From DAISJM01 sp036821485 (lineage in GTDB: Bacteria; Verrucomicrobiota; Kiritimatiellia; CAIQIC01; JAGNIJ01): a stretch of 17,433 nt of DNA. Where the stretch lies: assembly GCA_036821485.1 (NCBI GenBank), contig DAISJM010000057.1, positions 1 through 17,433 of the forward strand. The letters run 5' to 3'. A program made the position numbers and the translations under genes. Numbering within the stretch: position 1 is the first letter of the stretch; every line of letters starts with the position of its first letter. This document shows, in pieces, positions 1 through 6,565 of this stretch. The notes beneath the pieces were generated by a model. The model worked only from the letters and a program-made list of their open reading frames with translations, searched no databases and was not told the origin of the DNA.

Positions 1-1
1 T

Positions 2-236
2 TGCGATTCGCGCCGGGGCTTTCGCGCGCTGGAGATGTTAGGACAATCTCCGGGCGTCGCCAGGCGGCAAGGTGGATTACACCGACGGGATTCGCGTGGA
101 TTGGGAAGATGGCTGGGTGCACGTCCGGGCGTCGCAGACCGAGCAGATGGTGCGCGTCATCTCGGAATCAAGGAACCGTCAGGTCGCTGCGCAGCGCGCG
201 GACGACTTGGCCAGATCCATTGAGCAGGAAATTTGA
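2..236 (+). CDS. Phosphohexomutase (PGM/PMM family), C-terminal fragment, possible frameshift
   Basis: This is the tail of an alpha-D-phosphohexomutase whose body lies left of the window. From about position 42 to the TGA at 234-236 one frame reads KVDYTDGIRVDW, then DGWVHVRAS, the usual approach to the phosphate-binding loop of the C-terminal domain. The paralogous next gene has the equivalent LLDGIYVDF and SWVHARRSNTEP. Two things are odd. The loop is RASQTEQ instead of the usual R-x-S-x-TEP, so the Pro is replaced by Gln. The same frame also has a TAG at 39-41, while the neighbouring frame upstream reads FRALEMLGQSPG, which looks like family sequence, so a one-base frameshift around positions 50-66 is likely. 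It may be an assembly error or a decayed gene. Only 41 bases of context precede it, so substrate and intactness cannot be judged. Confidence 0.6.
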
Positions 237-274
237 TCGCCGGCTGCCGGGCCGCGTGAGGGAGTAGTGGAATT

Positions 275-1630
275 GTGAAAGAAGCGTTGAAAGTGGGTGT
301 GTCCGGTGTGCGTGGAGTCGTGGGCGACTCGTTCACACCGCAGGTGGCGACGTCTTTTGCGCAGGCCTTTGGTACGTTTGTCGGCCGCGGTGCCGTGGTG
401 GTGGGACGCGACACGCGGCCTTCGGGCGTCATGATCGAGAGGGCGGTCGTGTCCGGTCTCTTGAGTGTGGGCTGCAAGCCGGTGTTGGCGGGTATTGTGC
501 CGACGCCGACGCTGCTGATGCTCACGAAGGATCTTGGAGCGCGGGGCGGCATTGCCATCACCGCGAGCCACAACCCGTCGCCTTGGAACGCGCTGAAATT
601 CGTGGACCGGACCGGGTTGTTCCTGAGCGAGACGCGTGCGAATGAGTTGTTTGATATCTACCACCAGCAGGATTTCCCGCTTGTGCCGGAAAGTGAAATA
701 CCGACCGTGGCGATTGAATCCGACCCGATGAGCGGGCATTTCCGCAGGATCAAGGATTACGTGGACTGTGCCGCGGTTCGGAAGGCGGGCCTGAAGGTCG
801 CAGTGGATTGCTGCAATGGGGTCGGTGCATTGCATTCTGTTCCGTTCCTGAAGGACATGCTCGGGTGCGAGGTCGTGGCCATCTACGACAAACCGTCGGG
901 GATTTTCGAGCGCGAACCCGAACCGATGCCGAAGAACCTGAAGCTGTTGTGCGACACGGTTGTTCAGAAGAAATGCGCGATCGGATTCGCGCAGGACCCG
1001 GACGGTGATCGCTTGGCCATCGTCAATGAGAAAGGCGAGCCGATCGGCGAGGATCTGACGTTGGCATTTGCTGTGCAGCAAGTCTTGGCCCGACATGGGA
1101 AAGGGCCTGTGGCCGTAAACCTTTCCTCGAGTAAATGCGTTGAATACGTGGCCAACCAATTCGGCAGCGAGGTGGTCAGGACGAAGATTGGTGAAATCAA
1201 TGTATCCGAGACCATGCTCCGCGTGGGAGCCGTGGTGGGTGGGGAAAGCAATGGCGGGGTTATCATCCCGGCGGTGCATCCGTGCCGTGACAGCTTCGTG
1301 GGCATGGCGATCGTGCTCGAAATGATGGCAGAGACGGGTAAGACGGTGTCGGAGCTTCGGCAGGCCATTCCGAGGTACTTTGTCGTCAAGGACAAGATCC
1401 GGATTCGCGCCGAACAGGCGCCGTTGGTGATTCGGGCCCTGCGCCGCGAATATGCCGATCGTGAAGTGAATCTCCTCGATGGCATCTACGTGGATTTCGG
1501 CGAAAGCTGGGTTCATGCCCGTCGTTCCAACACCGAGCCGGTTATCCGCATCACCGCTGAGGCACGGTCCGAGGACGAGGCGCGCCGTCTGGCAGCCGAT
1601 TTGCGCTCCAAGGTCGAAAACGCCCTGTAA
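275..1630 (+). CDS. glmM: Phosphohexomutase, probably phosphoglucosamine mutase (GlmM)
   Basis: This is a complete 451-residue alpha-D-phosphohexomutase of normal family length. It interconverts hexose (or hexosamine) 6- and 1-phosphates through a phosphoserine in the cytoplasm. Visible signatures are the catalytic serine loop TASHNP (residues 96-101, Ser98), the Mg-binding loop DPDGDR (241-246), the sugar-recognition loop GGESNGG (322-328) and the phosphate-binding loop RRSNTEP (416-422). GGESNGG followed by the RDSFVG segment resembles the archaeal-style GlmM group also found in some bacteria, rather than the GEMSGH of classical PMM/PGM. Phosphoglucosamine mutase is therefore the best guess, with phosphomannomutase the alternative. 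GlcN-1-P would feed UDP-GlcNAc, the substrate of the WecB encoded at 4212-5309. The start is GTG, 38 nt after the previous stop, with a GGGAG about 10 nt upstream. It forms a tandem pair with the fragment before it. Confidence 0.88.
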   Translation: MKEALKVGVSGVRGVVGDSFTPQVATSFAQAFGTFVGRGAVVVGRDTRPSGVMIERAVVSGLLSVGCKPVLAGIVPTPTLLMLTKDLGARGGIAITASHNPSPWNALKFVDRTGLFLSETRANELFDIYHQQDFPLVPESEIPTVAIESDPMSGHFRRIKDYVDCAAVRKAGLKVAVDCCNGVGALHSVPFLKDMLGCEVVAIYDKPSGIFEREPEPMPKNLKLLCDTVVQKKCAIGFAQDPDGDRLAIVNEKGEPIGEDLTLAFAVQQVLARHGKGPVAVNLSSSKCVEYVANQFGSEVVRTKIGEINVSETMLRVGAVVGGESNGGVIIPAVHPCRDSFVGMAIVLEMMAETGKTVSELRQAIPRYFVVKDKIRIRAEQAPLVIRALRREYADREVNLLDGIYVDFGESWVHARRSNTEPVIRITAEARSEDEARRLAADLRSKVENAL

Positions 1631-1659
1631 ATCGCTGGAAACCGCGGCGAAAACACCCC

Positions 1660-1688
1660 TTGCGGCACTGGGAATCAACTGTTATATT
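1660..1688 (+). promoter_or_regulatory. Sigma70-type promoter candidate for tRNA-Ala
   Basis: TTGCGG (1660-1665) and TATATT (1683-1688) are separated by 17 bp, and a TG one base before the -10 makes it an extended -10 (TGTTATATT). The predicted transcription start is near 1695, about 18 bp before the mature tRNA 5' end at 1713. The site sits just after the phosphohexomutase stop at 1630, as expected for an independent tRNA unit. Confidence 0.55.
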
Positions 1689-1712
1689 CCGCCGGTCGTT
1701 TATGCAGAAGAT

Positions 1713-1788
<76 letters not shown>

Positions 1789-1789
<1 letters not shown>

Positions 1790-1823
1790 GTCTTCGTCCG
1801 GAGCGCAGCGGACGACGAAGACT
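1789..1823 (+). terminator. Hairpin directly after the tRNA, possible terminator or processing signal
   Basis: AGTCTTCGTC (1789-1798) pairs perfectly with GACGAAGACT (1814-1823), giving a 10-bp stem. A competing inner register is also possible (CGTCCG 1795-1800 with CGGACG 1809-1814). The hairpin begins at the last A of the encoded CCA. No U tract follows, so intrinsic termination would be inefficient; a role in 3' end formation is equally possible. Confidence 0.4.
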
Positions 1824-1870
1824 GCCGCGGCGTAGCAGCGAGCGTAAGCGAGCAGGGCGAAGCCGGGCTG
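1823..1870 (+). repeat. 48-bp direct repeat, copy 1
   Basis: This copy matches 1922-1969 with three mismatches (all A/G), at a period of 99 bp. The core contains GTAGCAGCGAGCGTA followed by GCGAGCAGGGCGA. The sequence is rich in short imperfect repeats of GCGAGC/GCAGCG. It lies between the tRNA and the aldolase gene and has no convincing protein in either direction, although the minus strand stays open through both copies. Confidence 0.85.
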
Positions 1871-1921
1871 AAGGGTCGGAATGCGCTCCGAACTACGCCT
1901 GGGCAAGCCAGTGGCGAAAGA

Positions 1922-1969
1922 TGCCACGGCGTAGCAGCGAGCGTAGGCGAGCAGGGCGAGGCCGGGCTG
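1922..1969 (+). repeat. 48-bp direct repeat, copy 2
   Basis: This is the second copy of the intergenic repeat, with A to G changes relative to copy 1. A small palindrome (GTGGC 1911-1915 with GCCAC 1923-1927) overlaps its left end. The copy stops about 50 bp before the aldolase start. The remainder of the 230-bp intergenic space (1790-2019) shows no clear promoter for the aldolase and no further gene. Confidence 0.85.
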
Positions 1970-2019
1970 CATCCGTGCGAGCCGGGTCACTTTGAACTAA
2001 ACAACGAAAGGAAACTGAA

Positions 2020-2970
2020 ATGATTGTTACCACCAAGGAACTGTTCAAGCATGCGTACGGCAAATACGCCGTCGGTGCCTACAATATCAACAACCTGGAG
2101 CAGACCATGGGTCTTTTCCAGGGCAACATGGACAGCAAGGCGCCGTTCATCATTCAGCTCTCGAAGGGCGCGCGTTCCTATACCCACAAGAAGATGCTCG
2201 AGGCCATGATCAAGGCGGCCAACGAAATCTTCACGGATGCCATCTTTGCCGTGCATCTTGATCACGGCGATGAAGCAACCTGCATGGATTGCATCGCCAG
2301 CGGCTTCTACAGCTCCGTCATGATCGACGCGAGCGCCGAACCTTTCGAGAAGAACATCGAGATCACCAAGCGCGTCGTCGACGCCGCCCATGCGAAGGGC
2401 ATTGTGGTTGAAGCGGAACTCGGCAAGCTCGGCGGCGTGGAAGAGCACGTCTCCGTGGCAGAGGCTGATGCGAAGCTTACCGATCCCGCGCAAGCGGAAG
2501 AATTCGTCAAGCGCACGGGCTGCGACAGTCTGGCCTGCGCCATCGGCACCAGCCACGGCGCATTCAAGTTCAGCGGCAAGCAGGGCCTGCACTTCGATGT
2601 GATCAAGGAAATCGCGCGCCGGCTGCCGAACTTCCCGCTCGTCATGCACGGCTCGAGCTCGGTGCCCGAGGATGAAGTCCGCCGGATCAATTTCTTCGGC
2701 GGCAAGATGAAGGATGCCAAAGGCGTCAGCGAGAAGGATATCACCAAGGCCGGCAAGATGGGTGTCACGAAAGTCAACATCGACACCGACGGCCGTCTCG
2801 TGTGGTGCCGCGTGCATCGCGAGCAGTTCGCGATCTATCCTGAGAACTTTGACCTTCGTCCGCCGGGTAAGGTCTTCATGGCCGAGTACTCGAAGTACAT
2901 CGCCGGGAAGAACAAGGTCCTCGGCAGCGCGGGCCAGCTTGAGGGCGTGCGCGCGGCCCTGAAGAAATAG
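2020..2970 (+). CDS. fba: Class II fructose-1,6-bisphosphate aldolase
   Basis: This is a zinc-dependent aldolase cleaving fructose-1,6-bisphosphate to DHAP and glyceraldehyde-3-phosphate (and the reverse) in glycolysis and gluconeogenesis, in the cytoplasm. It has 316 residues, normal for the class IIB branch. Motifs in order are HLDHGD at 79-84 (Asp81 the likely catalytic acid/base, His82 a zinc ligand), EAELGKLGG at 131-139, GTSHGAFKF at 176-184 (His179 a zinc ligand), MHGSSSVP at 209-216 (His210 a zinc ligand) and KVNIDTDGR at 251-259 (phosphate binding). The C terminus carries the GSAGQ typical of the group. The ATG is preceded by a GAAAGGA Shine-Dalgarno at 2006-2012 with good spacing. 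It appears monocistronic: the tRNA unit lies upstream and a strong hairpin downstream. A tagatose-bisphosphate aldolase is the only realistic alternative. Confidence 0.95.
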   Translation: MIVTTKELFKHAYGKYAVGAYNINNLEQTMGLFQGNMDSKAPFIIQLSKGARSYTHKKMLEAMIKAANEIFTDAIFAVHLDHGDEATCMDCIASGFYSSVMIDASAEPFEKNIEITKRVVDAAHAKGIVVEAELGKLGGVEEHVSVAEADAKLTDPAQAEEFVKRTGCDSLACAIGTSHGAFKFSGKQGLHFDVIKEIARRLPNFPLVMHGSSSVPEDEVRRINFFGGKMKDAKGVSEKDITKAGKMGVTKVNIDTDGRLVWCRVHREQFAIYPENFDLRPPGKVFMAEYSKYIAGKNKVLGSAGQLEGVRAALKK

Positions 2971-2987
2971 GGAGATTTGGGAGATTG
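2971..2987 (+). repeat. GGGAGATT microrepeat after fba
   Basis: Two copies of GAGATT (2972-2977 and 2981-2986), each preceded by GG, sit directly after the aldolase stop. A related four-unit tandem of the same heptamer family is found inside a coding region at 8951-8978. No function is evident. Confidence 0.5.
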
Positions 2988-2991
2988 AAGC

Positions 2992-3026
2992 AAGGGCCCC
3001 GGCGCGCACAACGCGTCGGGGCCCTT
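2992..3026 (+). terminator. Rho-independent terminator of fba
   Basis: A 15-bp, GC-rich stem pairs 2992-3006 with 3012-3026 (one G-T pair) around a 5-nt loop CACAA. It starts with AA and ends with TT followed by CTGATTT, so the U tract is weak, but the helix is very stable. It lies 21 nt after the aldolase stop codon. Confidence 0.8.
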
Positions 3027-3039
3027 CTGATTTACAGTC

Positions 3040-4200
3040 GTGAACGAATTGCAGAACGACGGGCATCCGAGGACATGGGACTTCCTGTTGGGTTGTCTCC
3101 GGTCGCAGATTTCCGGGGGAGGGCCCCCGGAAGCGGCATCATTCGACGCGAACTGTTGGGCCGAGGTGTGCCGGCTTGCGAATATGCACCGGGTCTTGCC
3201 GCTGTTGCACCGCTGTGTTGCCCCTGCTCACTCGGGCCTGCCATCCGGCGCCTGGGAGCTGTTGCATGATCGGTATCTGCAGCATGCGGCGCGCAGTGCG
3301 GCGGGCGTGGCGGAGCTTGATCGTATCGTACACGGCATGGAGTCGTCGGGGGTTGCTGTCATCCCTCTTCGCGGACCGCTGCTCGCGGAGTGGGTTTACG
3401 ACGATGTCTGCGCACGCCAGTCGGCGGACTTGGATCTCTTGGTCAGGCCGCAACAGGCTGTGGCAGCGATGAAGTTTCTTGCCGGGTCGCGTTACGCCCC
3501 CCAGCTAAGCTTGGACGACCGCCAGACATCTGCGTATATCCACTTTCAGACGGAGCGAGCCTTTCTTGCAAACGGCGGCCGGACGGCTATCGATCTTCAC
3601 TGGCGTGCGCTTCCATCGTATCTGGAGTTTAGCCCGCACGACGATCTTCTGTGGGCACGAATTGAGCGCGTGAGACTCTCCGGGCGCGAACGATGGATGG
3701 TTTCGCCGGAGGATACGATCCTCCATCTCGCGGCGCATGGGCTTAAGCATGGGTGGGGACGGTTGGGGTTGGTGGTGGACCTGGCCATGGCTTTGCAGCG
3801 ATGGGGTGAGGGTGCGCTTCAGGGAGCCTTGAAGTGCGCACGGCGCACGGGCAAGGAGAAGGTGTTGTTGACTGGCGTTGGATTGGTTGAACGCTTCCTT
3901 GGCGTGACTTACGTGGACACGTCGGGAGCGAAGGCGCTTGTGGAGCGTGCTGCAGCACATTGTGCGGCGCCTGATCTCAGGGACGACCGTGGAGGTCAGG
4001 ATCGCGAACTGGTGAGGGACAGTCTGGAGCACGCGGGCGATCGGCTGAAATATGGAGCAAGCCTCGCGGTTGTGCCGACGGGTGTCGAGTGCGGTATGGT
4101 CAGTTTGCCGCGGCTGCTGTGGCCGCTTTACTTCCCGATTCGGTGGTGTCGCTTGGCATGGAAGCACACCGCCGGCCGCGCGAAATCCAGCGGGAATTGA
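3040..4200 (+). CDS. Nucleotidyltransferase-fold protein (PF14907 type)
   Basis: This 386-residue protein resembles the uncharacterised nucleotidyltransferase family PF14907, often encoded in polysaccharide and exosortase-type loci. The N-terminal third has the usual HRVLPLLHR helix (50-58), then PLRGPLLAEWVY (109-120), followed by the acidic motif RQSADLDLLV at 126-135. Asp130 and Asp132 would be the metal ligands of the nucleotidyltransferase core. A later HLAAHGLKHGWGRL segment (about 231-244) is also typical. The biochemical substrate is unknown for the family. The GTG start at 3040 has no Shine-Dalgarno and lies only 13 nt after the terminator stem. TTG at 3049 is an alternative, and no start further upstream is possible because a TGA at 3028-3030 closes the frame. 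It converges on the wecB gene with an 11-nt gap, so it is transcribed separately from the glycan cluster but may serve it. Confidence 0.75.
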   Translation: MNELQNDGHPRTWDFLLGCLRSQISGGGPPEAASFDANCWAEVCRLANMHRVLPLLHRCVAPAHSGLPSGAWELLHDRYLQHAARSAAGVAELDRIVHGMESSGVAVIPLRGPLLAEWVYDDVCARQSADLDLLVRPQQAVAAMKFLAGSRYAPQLSLDDRQTSAYIHFQTERAFLANGGRTAIDLHWRALPSYLEFSPHDDLLWARIERVRLSGRERWMVSPEDTILHLAAHGLKHGWGRLGLVVDLAMALQRWGEGALQGALKCARRTGKEKVLLTGVGLVERFLGVTYVDTSGAKALVERAAAHCAAPDLRDDRGGQDRELVRDSLEHAGDRLKYGASLAVVPTGVECGMVSLPRLLWPLYFPIRWCRLAWKHTAGRAKSSGN

Positions 4201-4211
4201 TGTGGTAAGCC

Positions 4212-5309
4212 TCAGACGTTGAACCGCTCGCAGAGTATGCGAACGATGCGCTCGGCCGCGCGCCCATCCCAGAAGGGCGGGGTGCGGATGGTGAGGCGCT
4301 GCTGATCCATTACGCGGCGGTATGCTGTGAGAATCTTCACCGGATCCCGACCGACGACTTGGTTGGCTCCGGAATCGACCGTGGCGGGCCGTTCCGTATT
4401 GTCCCTGAGCGTCAGGCATGGAACCTGAAGAATCGTAGTCTCTTCCTGAACACCACCGGAGTCGGTGAGCACCACGCGTGCATGCGTCATCAACTTCAGG
4501 AAATCGAGGTAACCGACCGGCTCCATGATCCGCAGCCCGGGCATGGTTTCGATTCGTTTGCCAAGATCGCTATGGGCCAGATTGGCGCGCGTGCGTGGAT
4601 GCATGGGGAAGATGATGCGCATGTCTTTTTGAATATGCTCCAGCGCATCAAGAATCCTGCCGAAAATGGCCGGATCATCCACGTTGGCCGGCCGGTGAAG
4701 CGTCAGCACCGCGTATTCGCGCGGCTTCAGCCCCTGCATTTCGAGGATGCGTGATGTCTCGGCCTTGGCGCGGTGCCGCAGCATGGTGTCGATCATCACG
4801 TTACCGACGAGAAAGATGCGTCCTCGCTGGATACCTTCGTGGAGCAAATGGTCCACGCCGCTTTGTTCGGTGCAGAAGAGGAAATCGCTGATGGCGTCCG
4901 TGAGCACGCGGTTGATTTCCTCGGGCATGGTCCGGTCGAAACTGCGCAGTCCCGCCTCGACATGAATAAGCTTGGCTCCGAGTTTCACAGCCACCTGGCC
5001 ACAGGCGATGGTGCTGTTCACATCGCCGACGACAAGCACGGCGTCGGGTTTGTGCTGCAGCATTACTGGCTCGAAGGCCTTCATGATGTCGGCCGTCTGC
5101 ACAGCCTGCGAGGAGCTGCCGACGCCCAGATTGATGTCGGGCTTCGGGATATCCAGTTGTTTGAAGAAGAGATCGCTGAGGGCCTCGTCGTAGTGTTGTC
5201 CCGTATGCACGAGGAGAGGACGAATGCCGGGGGCATTCCGGTAGGCGGACATGATCGAAGCGATCTTCACGAAGTTGGGTCGTGCACCGACGACATTTAG
5301 AATCTTCAC
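4212..5309 (-). CDS. wecB: UDP-N-acetylglucosamine 2-epimerase, non-hydrolysing
   Basis: This enzyme interconverts UDP-GlcNAc and UDP-ManNAc, the entry to ManNAc and ManNAcA residues of surface polysaccharides; it is cytoplasmic. It has 365 residues, close to the usual 370-380. Visible motifs are GARPNF (8-13), VVGDVNST (93-100, Asp96), HVEAGLRS (116-123, Glu118), PEEINR (129-134, Glu131), TLHRPANVD (203-211, His205), HPRTR (237-241) and TDSGGVQEE (282-290). These include the positions of the known catalytic Asp, Glu, Glu and His of the E. coli enzyme. The start is GTG, with AAAGG about 10 nt upstream and a 17-nt gap after the GT4 gene, of which it is the downstream operon partner. It is the last gene of the minus-strand cluster; no hairpin terminator is visible in the 11-nt space before the convergent gene. 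Confidence 0.95.
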   Translation of the reverse strand: MKILNVVGARPNFVKIASIMSAYRNAPGIRPLLVHTGQHYDEALSDLFFKQLDIPKPDINLGVGSSSQAVQTADIMKAFEPVMLQHKPDAVLVVGDVNSTIACGQVAVKLGAKLIHVEAGLRSFDRTMPEEINRVLTDAISDFLFCTEQSGVDHLLHEGIQRGRIFLVGNVMIDTMLRHRAKAETSRILEMQGLKPREYAVLTLHRPANVDDPAIFGRILDALEHIQKDMRIIFPMHPRTRANLAHSDLGKRIETMPGLRIMEPVGYLDFLKLMTHARVVLTDSGGVQEETTILQVPCLTLRDNTERPATVDSGANQVVGRDPVKILTAYRRVMDQQRLTIRTPPFWDGRAAERIVRILCERFNV

Positions 5310-5326
5310 GTTTGACCAGCCTTTAC

Positions 5327-6565
5327 TCAGCGCGCCCCTGCGGCGAGCACATTCTCAATCACCATTAGATACTTGTCGGCGAGAACGTCGAGGTCGAAAT
5401 GCTGAAGCACATAGTCTCGACCGGACCGGCCCATGGCCGCCGCCTTCTCCGGATCGGAGTTCAGCATCTCGATGGCGGCAACGAGTTCGGTTGCGTTGCC
5501 GGGCTCGATGCAGATGCCGGCGGTCGCTGTTTTCAGCAGGGCTGCGGCGTGGCCCTCGACGCCGAGGATTACCGGGCGGGCCATTGCCATGGCTTCCAGC
5601 AATTTGGAAGGCAGGACGGACTTGAACAACTCCTGTCGCTTCAGATGAACAAGACAGGCGTTGCTTGCGCCCAGCAAGGCCGGTATGCGCTCCTTGGGCT
5701 GAAGACCTGCAAAGATGACGTTGCCGAGGTTGAGACTCTTGGCTTGGGCCTCGAGGCCTTTCCGCGTGGCCCCATCGCCGACGAGGAGAAAGCGAACATC
5801 GTCGCGGCCCTGCAATCGCAACTGCTCTGCGGCCCGCAGCACGACATCCAGTCCGCAGGCCATGCCGATCGTGCCGATGTACGATACGACAAAAGTGTTT
5901 TCGAGGCCATATTCGCGGCGAATTGCTGTGATCTGCCAGTCTTCCGTCATGGCGCGGCGGTCGACGCCATTGCAGACGACATCGATTTTGTCTTTGGCGA
6001 CACCCCGCTCCACAAGCCGTTCGCGATAGCCATCGCCGACCGTGACGATACGGCGTGCTCTTGCGTAGAGGCGCTGTTCCATCCACTCGAGCAGGCGAAG
6101 CGGTGCTTTGCTCCGTATGGCGCCGACCGTGGAAATAGACTCGGGCCAGAGATCGCGGACTTCGAGAATGAACGGCAGGCGGCGCAGCCGTGCGAGCATG
6201 AGTCCGGCCCAGCCGCAGAAGAATTGCGGCGAGGTGGCAATCAACACGTCGGGTCTCGAGAGAAACAGGCCTGCCAGAAATGCGGAGAACATGTAGGACG
6301 CGTAGTTGAGCGAGCGGCGGATGACGCCGCGGTTGGGAGCGATGAACGTCCAGACTCGCACGACGCGAATGCCCTCCACGACCTCGCGTTGGACAAGCTT
6401 GTTGCGGTATCCCGGGTAAACGACGCCGGCCGGGACATTGGGTGCGCCGGTCAGCACGGTGACGTCATGGCCGTGCTTCGCCCAACGCCTGCACATCTCG
6501 AAGACACGCGTGGCCGGCGCGTTGCCCTCGGGAGGGAAGTAGTGGGTCAGAAACAGCACTTTCAC
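5327..6565 (-). CDS. Glycosyltransferase family 4, WbuB-like
   Basis: This 412-residue GT-B retaining glycosyltransferase resembles the WbuB group (L-FucNAc-type transferases of O-antigen and colanic acid loci). The N-terminal domain begins with the KVLFLTHYFPPEGNAPATR pattern and contains RDLWPES (137-143), a hallmark of this group. The C-terminal domain starts at the YIGTIG turn (229-234) and has VGDG (262-265) and PSKLLEAMAMARPV (319-332), which binds the nucleotide sugar. There is no signal peptide, so the enzyme should act at the cytoplasmic face. The GTG start overlaps the heparinase-family stop by 4 nt (GTGA), so translation is coupled. Donor and acceptor cannot be deduced; proximity to wecB suggests an N-acetylated amino sugar. 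Confidence 0.9.
   Translation of the reverse strand: MKVLFLTHYFPPEGNAPATRVFEMCRRWAKHGHDVTVLTGAPNVPAGVVYPGYRNKLVQREVVEGIRVVRVWTFIAPNRGVIRRSLNYASYMFSAFLAGLFLSRPDVLIATSPQFFCGWAGLMLARLRRLPFILEVRDLWPESISTVGAIRSKAPLRLLEWMEQRLYARARRIVTVGDGYRERLVERGVAKDKIDVVCNGVDRRAMTEDWQITAIRREYGLENTFVVSYIGTIGMACGLDVVLRAAEQLRLQGRDDVRFLLVGDGATRKGLEAQAKSLNLGNVIFAGLQPKERIPALLGASNACLVHLKRQELFKSVLPSKLLEAMAMARPVILGVEGHAAALLKTATAGICIEPGNATELVAAIEMLNSDPEKAAAMGRSGRDYVLQHFDLDVLADKYLMVIENVLAAGAR

Noticed and set aside
179..1678. 499-codon open frame on the - strand
   Set aside because: It lies opposite the phosphohexomutase, which carries all four family loops. The antisense product is His/Arg-rich with no recognisable domain.
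1790..2019. CRISPR-like array
   Set aside because: There are only two repeat units with a spacer of about 51 bp, no palindromic core and no cas genes in the window.
1987..3066. 359-codon open frame on the - strand
   Set aside because: It is the shadow of the aldolase gene, whose zinc-binding motifs are unambiguous. It also runs across the terminator.
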